From Pseudomonas gingeri (lineage in GTDB: Bacteria > Pseudomonadota > Gammaproteobacteria > Pseudomonadales > Pseudomonadaceae), in contig NZ_JACAPR010000013.1 of the NCBI RefSeq assembly GCF_013385635.1, positions 1 through 64,000 on the forward strand: 64,000 nucleotides of DNA. Reading direction: 5' to 3'. Positions 19,484 through 26,282 of this stretch are shown here, piece by piece. The translations under genes and the position numbers were made by a program. The notes beneath the pieces were generated by a model. That model saw nothing but the letters and a program-made list of their open reading frames with translations, did no database searches and was not told the origin of the DNA. Every line of letters starts with the position of its first letter. Position 1 is the first letter of the stretch.

Positions 19484-20656
19484 GTGGCCACCTATTCCCT
19501 CGTTATCCGTCGGTTGATGATCTGTTCCGTGACCATCGTCGTCAGCCGTGCAATCACCAGTCCGCTGCTGACCCTGTTCCTCAGCAGGAAGCTGGGCCTG
19601 AACCAGCAGGATGTCGGTCTGCTACTGGGCATCGCAGTGTTTATCGCGACCCTGATGTCGCTCTACGGCGGTTATGTCATCGACCGCCTGGAAAAGCGTC
19701 GGCTGCTGATCCTGGCCATGCTCTCCAGCGCCATCGGCTTCACCCTGCTGACCTTTGCCCAGAACCTGTACCTGACCACCCTGACCCTGATCATCACCGA
19801 AACCGCCTCGGCGCTGTTCCTGATCGGCTCCAAGGCGATCATCAGCGAAAACCTGCCCATGGGCCAGCGGGCCAAGGTGTTCTCGCTGCGCTACACCCTG
19901 ACCAATGTCGGCTATGCCACCGGCCCCATGCTCGGCGTGGTCATCGCCGGGGTCCAGCCGCTGGCACCGTTCCTGATCGCCGCCGGGATCGCCTTCTCCA
20001 GCATGTTCCTGATGTTCGGCATCGCCCCTCACGCCCAGGCCCTGATCGGCAAGCCGGCGAGCTTTCTCGGCACCCTGTCGACCCTGCGCGGCGACCGCAC
20101 CCTGATCATGTTCACCTGCGGCAGCCTGCTCAACACCATCGTCCATGGCCGCTATACCCTGTACCTGTCGCAGTTCCTGCTGGTCACCCACAGCAACCAG
20201 GACGCCCTGACCACCATGTCGGCGATTCTCGCCTGCAACGCCATCAGCGTGATCCTGCTGCAGTACCAGATCGGCCGCTTTCTCAAGCGCGAACAACTGC
20301 GCTACTGGATCGGCGTCGGCACCACCTTCTTCATCATCGGCCTGATCGGCTTCAGCTACGCCACCAACCTGGTGTCCTGGTGCATCGCGATGTTCATCTT
20401 CACCCTCGGCGAAATGATCATCTACCCGGCGGAGTATCTGTTCATCGACACCATAGCCCCGGAAAACCTGCGTGGCAGCTACCTCGGCGCGCAGAACCTG
20501 GCGGCCCTGGGCGGAGCCCTGAGCCCGGTGATCTGCGGCTACCTGCTGATCAATACACCGGCCACCACCATGTTCTATGTGCTCAGCGGCCTCACGGCAC
20601 TGGGCGGCTGCCTGTGTTTCCTCGCCGGCCGGGGCATTCCTTCACTGCAAAAATAA
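19484..20656 (+). CDS. MFS transporter (DHA1-like, 12 TM)
   Basis: 390-residue major facilitator with a likely GTG start at 19484; ATG at 19517 would shorten it by 11 residues. MFS marks are GGYVIDRLEKRRLLI (loop 2-3 motif A region) and repeated hydrophobic segments of about 20 residues. AACAACAA (19460-19467) sits next to the AAGGA ribosome-binding site, a candidate Crc/Hfq site. It is the last gene of the lyase unit before a strong terminator at 20746-20782. Direction and substrate are unknown: export of a product or a second uptake route are both possible. Confidence 0.82.
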   Translation: MATYSLVIRRLMICSVTIVVSRAITSPLLTLFLSRKLGLNQQDVGLLLGIAVFIATLMSLYGGYVIDRLEKRRLLILAMLSSAIGFTLLTFAQNLYLTTLTLIITETASALFLIGSKAIISENLPMGQRAKVFSLRYTLTNVGYATGPMLGVVIAGVQPLAPFLIAAGIAFSSMFLMFGIAPHAQALIGKPASFLGTLSTLRGDRTLIMFTCGSLLNTIVHGRYTLYLSQFLLVTHSNQDALTTMSAILACNAISVILLQYQIGRFLKREQLRYWIGVGTTFFIIGLIGFSYATNLVSWCIAMFIFTLGEMIIYPAEYLFIDTIAPENLRGSYLGAQNLAALGGALSPVICGYLLINTPATTMFYVLSGLTALGGCLCFLAGRGIPSLQK

Positions 20657-20745
20657 TGCACTTGAAGCGCATTATTATGAATTATCCAAAGGTTCGATCG
20701 AGCGGCACACTGTGCCGGTTCCTCCCCCAAATGTTGGAACTTTGA

Positions 20746-20782
20746 AAGGGCTTTGCGCCACGCGCACAAGCCCTTCTTTTTT
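20746..20782 (+). terminator. Intrinsic terminator after the MFS gene
   Basis: AAGGGCTT-TGCGC, loop CAC, GCGCA-C-AAGCCCTT, then CTTTTTT. It closes the lyase/transporter unit and isolates the nitrogen-assimilation genes. Just upstream is a separate 15-bp palindrome CGGCACACTGTGCCG (20703-20717). Confidence 0.85.
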
Positions 20783-20813
20783 CCCGTCGAAACCGAATTG
20801 GATCGTTCTCGCC

Positions 20814-21533
20814 ATGCTTGCCCGCTGGTCACGCCGCCTGTTGCCTACCGCCCTCAACACCCGCCCCAGCGAATGGAGTCGCGCCGCTATCGGGGTTTCC
20901 CTCGGCACCCTGTTCAGCGTCTGGGCCTGTGCCCAGCTGTTCGGCCTGCCGGTGGCGCTGCACCTGATCGGCCCGCTGGGGGCCTCGGCGGTGTTGTTGT
21001 TCGCCGTTTCATCGGGCGCCCTGGCCCAGCCCTGGTCGATCCTCGGCAGCTACGGCTGTGCCACGCTGGTGTCGCTGCTGGTGGTGCACTTTCTCGACCG
21101 TAGCCTGGGCAGCGCCAGCCTGGCGGTGGGCCTCGCGCTTCTGGCGATGTGCCTGTTGCGTTGCCTGCATCCGCCGGCCGGCGCCCTGGCCCTGCTGATG
21201 GTGATCGCCGATCCGGACACCGTGGCGCTGGGCTGGCAGGTCGTGGAGCCGGTGATGCTCTCGGCGGTGTGCCTGTTGCTGATTGCCATCGGCTACAACA
21301 ACCTGACACGGGTGCGTTACCCCAAGGTGCATATCGAACCGCCGGGTACCTTTCTCGCCAGCCATACGCCGGGCGAGTCGCCGGGCATCACCCGCGCGGA
21401 CCTGGAGCAAGCCCTGGCGCAGATGGAAGAGTTCATCGATGTCACCCCCGAGGATCTGGAGCAACTGATCATCACCTGCGAAGCCCAGGCGAAACGTCGC
21501 AGCATCGGCGAGGTATTTTCCGCCAGACGCTGA
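20814..21533 (+). CDS. HPP family membrane protein, candidate nitrite transporter
   Basis: 239 residues. Several hydrophobic segments (AAIGVSLGTLFSVWACAQL; ASAVLLFAVSSGAL; ALLAMCLLRCLHPPAGALAL; LSAVCLLLIAIGYNNL) include the family's HPP signature, and a hydrophilic tail of about 70 residues contains acidic EDLEQ segments. HPP proteins have been linked to nitrite uptake in cyanobacteria and chloroplasts, and here the gene directly precedes the nitrate/nitrite assimilation genes, so nitrite transport is a reasonable inference. The start ATG at 20814 has only a weak ribosome-binding site. A REPIN separates it from the nasA promoter. Confidence 0.78.
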   Translation: MLARWSRRLLPTALNTRPSEWSRAAIGVSLGTLFSVWACAQLFGLPVALHLIGPLGASAVLLFAVSSGALAQPWSILGSYGCATLVSLLVVHFLDRSLGSASLAVGLALLAMCLLRCLHPPAGALALLMVIADPDTVALGWQVVEPVMLSAVCLLLIAIGYNNLTRVRYPKVHIEPPGTFLASHTPGESPGITRADLEQALAQMEEFIDVTPEDLEQLIITCEAQAKRRSIGEVFSARR

Positions 21534-21613
21534 GCTTTTTGCCCCAAGCTGGGGCGAATACCGGGTTGCGCAGTCGCACACGGTGCAACTTGAGCCCCGT
21601 GGTGCGAGCACTA

Positions 21614-21677
21614 TTCGCGGGCAAGCCCGCTCCCACAACGACCGCGATGTCCCTGTGGAAGCGGGCTTGCCCGCGAA
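21614..21677. repeat. REPIN between HPP gene and nasA promoter
   Basis: Left arm TTCGCGGGCAAGCCCGCTCC and right arm GGAAGCGGGCTTGCCCGC are inverted with a 16-bp spacer. The element ends about 34 bp before the sigma-54 promoter of nasA. Confidence 0.85.
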
Positions 21678-21710
21678 GGCGCTCTGCTGCCCGGTACAAG
21701 ATCCGACTAC

Positions 21711-21727
21711 TTGGCGCGAGCCTTGCA
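21711..21727 (+). promoter_or_regulatory. Sigma-54 promoter of nasA
   Basis: TTGGCGCG-AGCC-TTGCA matches the sigma-54 consensus TTGGCACG-N4-TTGCW almost perfectly, with GG (21713-21714) and GC (21725-21726) separated by exactly 10 bp. Transcription should begin about 21738, just before the first leader hairpin. NtrC is the expected activator; two GGTGC half-sites lie upstream (21582 and 21601), but no convincing full dyad was seen. Confidence 0.8.
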
Positions 21728-21743
21728 GTCACCGGAACAACCA

Positions 21744-21822
21744 CCGTCAACGCTGACGGCTGATTTCACGACAAAGGCGCCGTGTTGCCCCGTTTCGACG
21801 GAGTGCGACACAGCGCCTTTTT
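21744..21822 (+). promoter_or_regulatory. ANTAR (NasT-type) antitermination leader of nasA
   Basis: Hairpin P1 (21744-21759) is CCGTC, loop AACGCT, GACGG. Hairpin P2 (21767-21784) is CACG-A-C, loop AAAGGC, G-C-CGTG. Both loops are hexanucleotides with A at position 1 and G at position 4, the hallmark of ANTAR-protein targets. The terminator (21773-21822) uses AAAGGCGC, from the P2 loop and 3' side, paired to GCGCCTTT and followed by T-rich sequence, so P2 and terminator exclude each other. Nitrate-released NasT should bind P1/P2 and allow read-through into nasA. Confidence 0.82.
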
Positions 21823-21849
21823 CATTTCCGGGAAACTGCGGGGGAAACC

Positions 21850-24800
21850 ATGACCCATACCACCGTGCGCAGCGTGTGTCCTTATTGCGGTGTCGGCTGC
21901 GGCATCGTCATGGAGGTCCGCGACAATCAGGTGATCAAGGTCAGCGGCGACAAGCAACACCCGACCAACTTCGGGCGTCTCTGCACCAAAGGCAGCACCT
22001 GCGCCCAGCCGCTGAACCATTCCGGGCGGATGGCGCAGGCCTTTGTCCGCCATGAGCGCAAACGCGATCCGGGCCAGGTGGGCATGGACCAGGCCATCAG
22101 TGAAACCGCCCGCCGCCTCAAGGCCATCCTCGAGGAGCACGGCCCCGATGCATTGTCCTTTTATGTCTCCGGGCAGATGTCCCTGGAAGCCCAGTACCTG
22201 GCCAACAAGCTGGCCAAGGGCTTTGTCCGCACCAATATGATCGAGTCCAACTCGCGCCTGTGCATGGCCAGCGCCGGAGCCGGCTACAAGCTGTCGCTGG
22301 GCGCCGATGGGCCGCCGGGCTCCTACCAGGATTTCGACAAGGCCAATCTGTTCTTTGTCATCGGTGCGAACATGGCCGATTGTCATCCGATCCTGTTCCT
22401 GCGCCTGATGGATCGCCTCAAGTCCGGGGCCCGCCTGATCGTCGTCGACCCACGGCGCAACGCTACCGCCGACAAGGCCGACCTGTTCCTGCAGATCAAG
22501 CCGGGCAGCGACCTCGCCTTGCTCAATGGTCTGCTGCACCTGCTGCTGAAAAACGGTCATACCGACCCGCAATTCATCGCCGCCTTTACCGAGGGCTGGG
22601 AAGCGCTCCCGGCGTTTCTCGAAGACTACAGCCCGGATCGGGTCGCGACACTGACCGGCCTGCCCGAGGCACAGATCCGCCAGGCGGCGCAGTGGATCGG
22701 CGAAGCCGCCGAGTGGATGAGTTGCTGGACCATGGGCCTGAACCAGAGCACCCATGGCACCTGGCACACCAATGCGTTGTGCAACCTGCACCTGGCCACC
22801 GGGGCGATCTGCCGTCCGGGCAGCGGTCCGTTCTCCCTCACCGGCCAACCGAATGCCATGGGCGGTCGGGAAATGGGCTACATGGGCCCCGGGCTGCCCG
22901 GCCAGCGTTCAGCCCTGGTCGCCGCCGACCGCGACTTTATCGAAGACCTCTGGCAAATCCCCCGTGGCAGCCTGAGCCAGACGGTGGGCGGCGGCAGTGT
23001 CGCGCTGTTCGAGGACATGCAGGCCGGCAAGGTCAAGGCCTGCTGGATCATCTGCACCAACCCGGTGGCCTCGCTGCCCAATCGGCAGAAGGTGATTGCC
23101 GGGCTCCAGGCCGCCGAACTGGTGATTGCCCAGGACGCCTTTCTCGACACCGAAACCAACGGTTATGCCGATATCCTGCTGCCGGCGGCGCTATGGGCCG
23201 AGGCCCAGGGCGTGATGATCAACTCCGAACGCAACCTGACCCTGATGCGCAAGGCCGTCGATGCGCCGGGCCAGGCCCTGCCCGATTGGCAGATCATCGC
23301 CCGGGTAGCCTGCGAAATGGGCTATGCCGAAGCGTTCAGCTATGCCAGCGCCGCCGAGGTGTTCGAGGAAATCAAGCGGGCCTGGAACCCGAAGACCGGC
23401 TACGACCTGCGGGGTGTCAGCTACGAGCGCCTGGAACAGACGCCGTTGCAGTGGCCCTGTGGCCCGGGTCAACTGCATGACCGCAACCCGATCCGCTACC
23501 TCAATGACGGCCTGGGCAAAGCCCGCCAACCGGCGGCCGACGGCAGTTACCCGCGCCTGCTGTTCCCCACGGCGAGCGGCAGGGCGATGTTTTTCGCCCG
23601 GCCCTGGCAGCCGGCGGCCGATCAACCCGGCGACCGCTTCCCGATGGTGCTCAATACCGGGCGCTTGCAGCACCAGTGGCACACCCTGACCAAGACCGGC
23701 AAGGTCGCCACCCTGAACAAGCTCAATCCCGGCCCTTTTGTCGAGATCAATCCGCTCGATGCGGCGCGTCTGGGGATCGCCGAAAAGGACCGCGTCGAAG
23801 TCCGTTCGGCCCGGGGCCGGGCGGTATTGCCGGCACAGATCAGCGAGCGGGTATTGCCCGGCAACTGCTTCGCGCCCTTCCATTGGAATGATGTGTACGG
23901 CGAAGACCTGGCGATCAATGCGGTCACCGGCGATGCCGTCGACCCGATTTCCCTGCAACCGGAATTCAAGTTCAGCGCCGTGACCCTGAGTCGGGTCGAG
24001 ACACCTACGCCCGATCCCCTGCCCTTGCCCACGCGCACGGAGGCCCCGCACACGATGCAGACCCAAGCCCTGGCCCAGATCCTCGGGCTCGACACGCCAC
24101 CCAGTATTCAACTGGCCCCTAGCGAGAACCTCTACCTGCAGGGTTTCCTGCTTGGTTTGCGCAGCAGCCAGGCCGTGGCGGGCGTGCCGGCGCTACCGGC
24201 CAACGCGCCACTGCAGCCCGCCAACCGGTTGATCCTCGAAGGCATCCTCGCCGGGCTGTTCGCCCGTCATGACGACAGCACTATGCAGCCAGCACCCAGT
24301 CGAGCGTCACAAGCCGAAGAACCGCCGTTGCTGCTGCTCTGGTCGTCCCAGACCGGCACGGTCGAAGCCTTCGCCAAGTCGGCTGCCGAACACCTGACAG
24401 AGAAAGGCCATCGGGTCCGGCTGGTGTCGATGGACAGCATCCAGGCCCAGGAACTGAGCCAGGCCGGTCGTGCGTTGCTGCTGACCAGCACCTTCGGCGA
24501 CGGCGACCCGCCGGACAATGCCAATAGTTTCTGGCAGGCATTGGCGGCGGACAATGCGCCCAGCCTGGCGAACCTGCGCTTTGCCGTGCTGGCCTTCGGC
24601 GATTCCAGTTATGACCAGTTCTGCGGCTTCGGTCGCAAACTCGATGAGCGCCTGCACAGCCTCGGGGCGCAGCGTCTGGCGCCGCGGGTCGATTGTGAAC
24701 CGGATTACCAGGAGCCGGCCGGCGCCTGGCTGGAAAAGCTCGACTCGGCGCTGTCCGAAAAGCCCGCTGCGGTTACCGGCAAGCCTCGCTACAGTCGCCA

Positions 24801-25905
24801 GCAGCCCTTGGCGGCGCGCCTGAAGCACAACTTTCTGCTCAGCGGCCCCGAAGCCGGCAAGGAGACCCGTCAGTTCGTCTTCGACCTGGGCGACAGCGGC
24901 CTCGACTATCAGGCCGGTGATGCCCTGGGGGTCTGGCCCAGCCACTGCCCGCGGCAGGTGGAACAATTGATGACCTGCCTGGCGGCGCAGGCCGATGCCG
25001 TGGTCACGATCAAGGACCAGACCCCGATGCCACTGGCCGAAGTCCTCAGCCGCCACCTGGAAACCGCGCGGATCAGCCCGGCACTGCTGCAACTGGTATT
25101 CCAGCGCTCCGGCAGTACACAGCTCAAGCGCCTGCTGGCCGATGAGCACAAGACCGAACTCAAGGACTGGCTCTGGGGCCGGCAACCGGCGGACCTGCTG
25201 CGGGAGCTGCAGGTCGATCTCAGTCCGCAGGAGCTGGTGGATTGCCTGAAGCCGCTGCAACCCAGGCTGTATTCCATTTCATCGAGCCCCAAGGTGCACC
25301 CCGGCGAGGTCCATCTGACGGTCTCCACCGTGCGTTACGAACACGCCGGACAGCCGCGCTCCGGCAGTTGCTCGGGTTTTCTCGCCGACCGCGCCGAAGG
25401 CCTGCAAGTGCCGATCTTCGTGCAGAAGTCGGCGAACTTCCGCCCGCCGGCCGATCCCCGCGCGCCGATGATCATGGTCGGGCCGGGCACCGGCGTGGCA
25501 CCGTTCCGCGCTTTTCTGCAGGAACGCCAGGCTATCGGTGCCACGGGCAAGAACTGGCTGTTCTTCGGTGAGCAGCATGCCACCAGCGACTTCTATTACC
25601 GACAAGAGCTGCAAGCGTGGTGTGAACAAGGCCACCTGCACCGGCTCGATACCGCGTTCTCCCGGGACCAGGCACAGAAGATCTACGTGCAGCAGCGCAT
25701 GATCGAACAAGGCGCGCAGCTCTGGGCCTGGTTGGAGGAAGGCGCCGGCTTTTATGTCTGCGGCGATGCCAGCCGCATGGCACGGGATGTCGACGCGGCG
25801 CTCAAGCAGGTGGTGCGCACCCATGGTGGGCTGGATGCCGATGAGGCCGTGGCCTATGTCACTGCCCTGGCGGCGGACAAGCGTTATGTGCGGGATGTCT
25901 ATTGA
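21850..25905 (+). CDS. nasA: Assimilatory nitrate reductase fused to NADPH flavoprotein reductase
   Basis: 1351-residue cytoplasmic fusion. Residues 1-690 are a molybdopterin-guanine-dinucleotide oxidoreductase of NasA/NapA type with a [4Fe-4S] site (Cys10, 13, 17 and 45). A linker follows, then a flavodoxin-like FMN domain (from about 826; [13 protein letters not shown]), an FAD domain (from about 990; [15 protein letters not shown]) and an NADPH domain ([18 protein letters not shown]), as in sulfite reductase alpha subunit CysJ or cytochrome P450 reductase. One polypeptide can thus pass electrons NADPH-FAD-FMN-[4Fe-4S]-Mo to reduce nitrate to nitrite. It is preceded by a sigma-54 promoter and NasT leader. 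The fusion is known in pseudomonads but unlike the separate NasA/NasC of enterobacteria. Confidence 0.93.
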   Translation: MTHTTVRSVCPYCGVGCGIVMEVRDNQVIKVSGDKQHPTNFGRLCTKGSTCAQPLNHSGRMAQAFVRHERKRDPGQVGMDQAISETARRLKAILEEHGPDALSFYVSGQMSLEAQYLANKLAKGFVRTNMIESNSRLCMASAGAGYKLSLGADGPPGSYQDFDKANLFFVIGANMADCHPILFLRLMDRLKSGARLIVVDPRRNATADKADLFLQIKPGSDLALLNGLLHLLLKNGHTDPQFIAAFTEGWEALPAFLEDYSPDRVATLTGLPEAQIRQAAQWIGEAAEWMSCWTMGLNQSTHGTWHTNALCNLHLATGAICRPGSGPFSLTGQPNAMGGREMGYMGPGLPGQRSALVAADRDFIEDLWQIPRGSLSQTVGGGSVALFEDMQAGKVKACWIICTNPVASLPNRQKVIAGLQAAELVIAQDAFLDTETNGYADILLPAALWAEAQGVMINSERNLTLMRKAVDAPGQALPDWQIIARVACEMGYAEAFSYASAAEVFEEIKRAWNPKTGYDLRGVSYERLEQTPLQWPCGPGQLHDRNPIRYLNDGLGKARQPAADGSYPRLLFPTASGRAMFFARPWQPAADQPGDRFPMVLNTGRLQHQWHTLTKTGKVATLNKLNPGPFVEINPLDAARLGIAEKDRVEVRSARGRAVLPAQISERVLPGNCFAPFHWNDVYGEDLAINAVTGDAVDPISLQPEFKFSAVTLSRVETPTPDPLPLPTRTEAPHTMQTQALAQILGLDTPPSIQLAPSENLYLQGFLLGLRSSQAVAGVPALPANAPLQPANRLILEGILAGLFARHDDSTMQPAPSRASQAEEPPLLLLWSSQTGTVEAFAKSAAEHLTEKGHRVRLVSMDSIQAQELSQAGRALLLTSTFGDGDPPDNANSFWQALAADNAPSLANLRFAVLAFGDSSYDQFCGFGRKLDERLHSLGAQRLAPRVDCEPDYQEPAGAWLEKLDSALSEKPAAVTGKPRYSRQQPLAARLKHNFLLSGPEAGKETRQFVFDLGDSGLDYQAGDALGVWPSHCPRQVEQLMTCLAAQADAVVTIKDQTPMPLAEVLSRHLETARISPALLQLVFQRSGSTQLKRLLADEHKTELKDWLWGRQPADLLRELQVDLSPQELVDCLKPLQPRLYSISSSPKVHPGEVHLTVSTVRYEHAGQPRSGSCSGFLADRAEGLQVPIFVQKSANFRPPADPRAPMIMVGPGTGVAPFRAFLQERQAIGATGKNWLFFGEQHATSDFYYRQELQAWCEQGHLHRLDTAFSRDQAQKIYVQQRMIEQGAQLWAWLEEGAGFYVCGDASRMARDVDAALKQVVRTHGGLDADEAVAYVTALAADKRYVRDVY

Positions 25906-25951
25906 ATGCTCGCTCGCGTTGAAACTGAATGTTGTGTACGACTCCAACCCT

Positions 25952-25974
25952 GTGGGAGCGGGCTTGCCCGCGAA
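25952..25974 (+). repeat. Single REP element
   Basis: GTGGGAGCGGGCTTGCCCGC followed by GAA, 46 bp after the nasA stop. Found in the nasA-nirB gap upstream of the nirB promoter. Confidence 0.8.
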
Positions 25975-26018
25975 AACGGCCGCAAGGACGCCCCATAACT
26001 GGTGACCCGAGCTAAATA

Positions 26019-26104
26019 CGCACCAACAAGGTTCACTTTTCAATCCGAGCCCGGCGCCGCTACTGAAATAACCCACCAAACCGGCACTTGGCACGCTCCC
26101 TGCT
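26019..26104 (+). promoter_or_regulatory. NtrC-like site and sigma-54 promoter of nirBD
   Basis: TTGGCACG-CTCC-CTGCT (26088-26104) carries GG (26090-26091) and GC (26102-26103) exactly 10 bp apart, a near-perfect sigma-54 promoter, with a start site expected near 26114. CGCACC-AACAA-GGTTCA (26019-26035) matches the NtrC dyad TGCACC-N5-GGTGCA at ten of twelve positions and lies about 80-95 bp upstream of the start site, a usual enhancer distance. Confidence 0.78.
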
Positions 26105-26119
26105 TTTATCCCGTTACTC

Positions 26120-26231
26120 TCTGCCATGAATGACCAGGCAGACCGTTCAGGTGGTCAACGGCGATCACTCACAGAACAGGAAACAACACCAGGCAAAGGC
26201 GCCTGGAGCTTCGGCTCCAGGCGTTTTTTTT
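26120..26231 (+). promoter_or_regulatory. ANTAR (NasT-type) antitermination leader of nirBD
   Basis: P1 (26120-26142): TCTGCC-A-TG, hexaloop AATGAC, CA-GGCAGA. P2 (26189-26206): CCAGGC, hexaloop AAAGGC, GCCTGG. Both loops have A1 and G4. The terminator (26201-26231) is GCCTGGAGC-TTCG-GCTCCAGGC then G and eight T. Its 5' arm reuses the 3' strand of P2, so the two structures are mutually exclusive, which is the ANTAR mechanism. P1 begins only a few bases after the predicted sigma-54 start site. The P2 loop is identical to that of the nasA leader. Confidence 0.9.
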
Positions 26232-26282
26232 GCATTTTTTTTGCTGGGCCAGCCGTGATTGGCCGTGATCCGAGGAACCTCC

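Noticed and set aside
19484-20656. MFS gene as a nitrate/nitrite (NarK-type) transporter for the nearby nas genes
   Set aside because: A strong terminator separates it from them, NarK signature motifs are absent, and it runs with the lyase unit.
21570-21610. NtrC dyad upstream of the nasA sigma-54 promoter
   Set aside because: Only GGTGC half-sites (21582, 21601) were found; neither makes a full TGCACC-N5-GGTGCA dyad, so no site was annotated.
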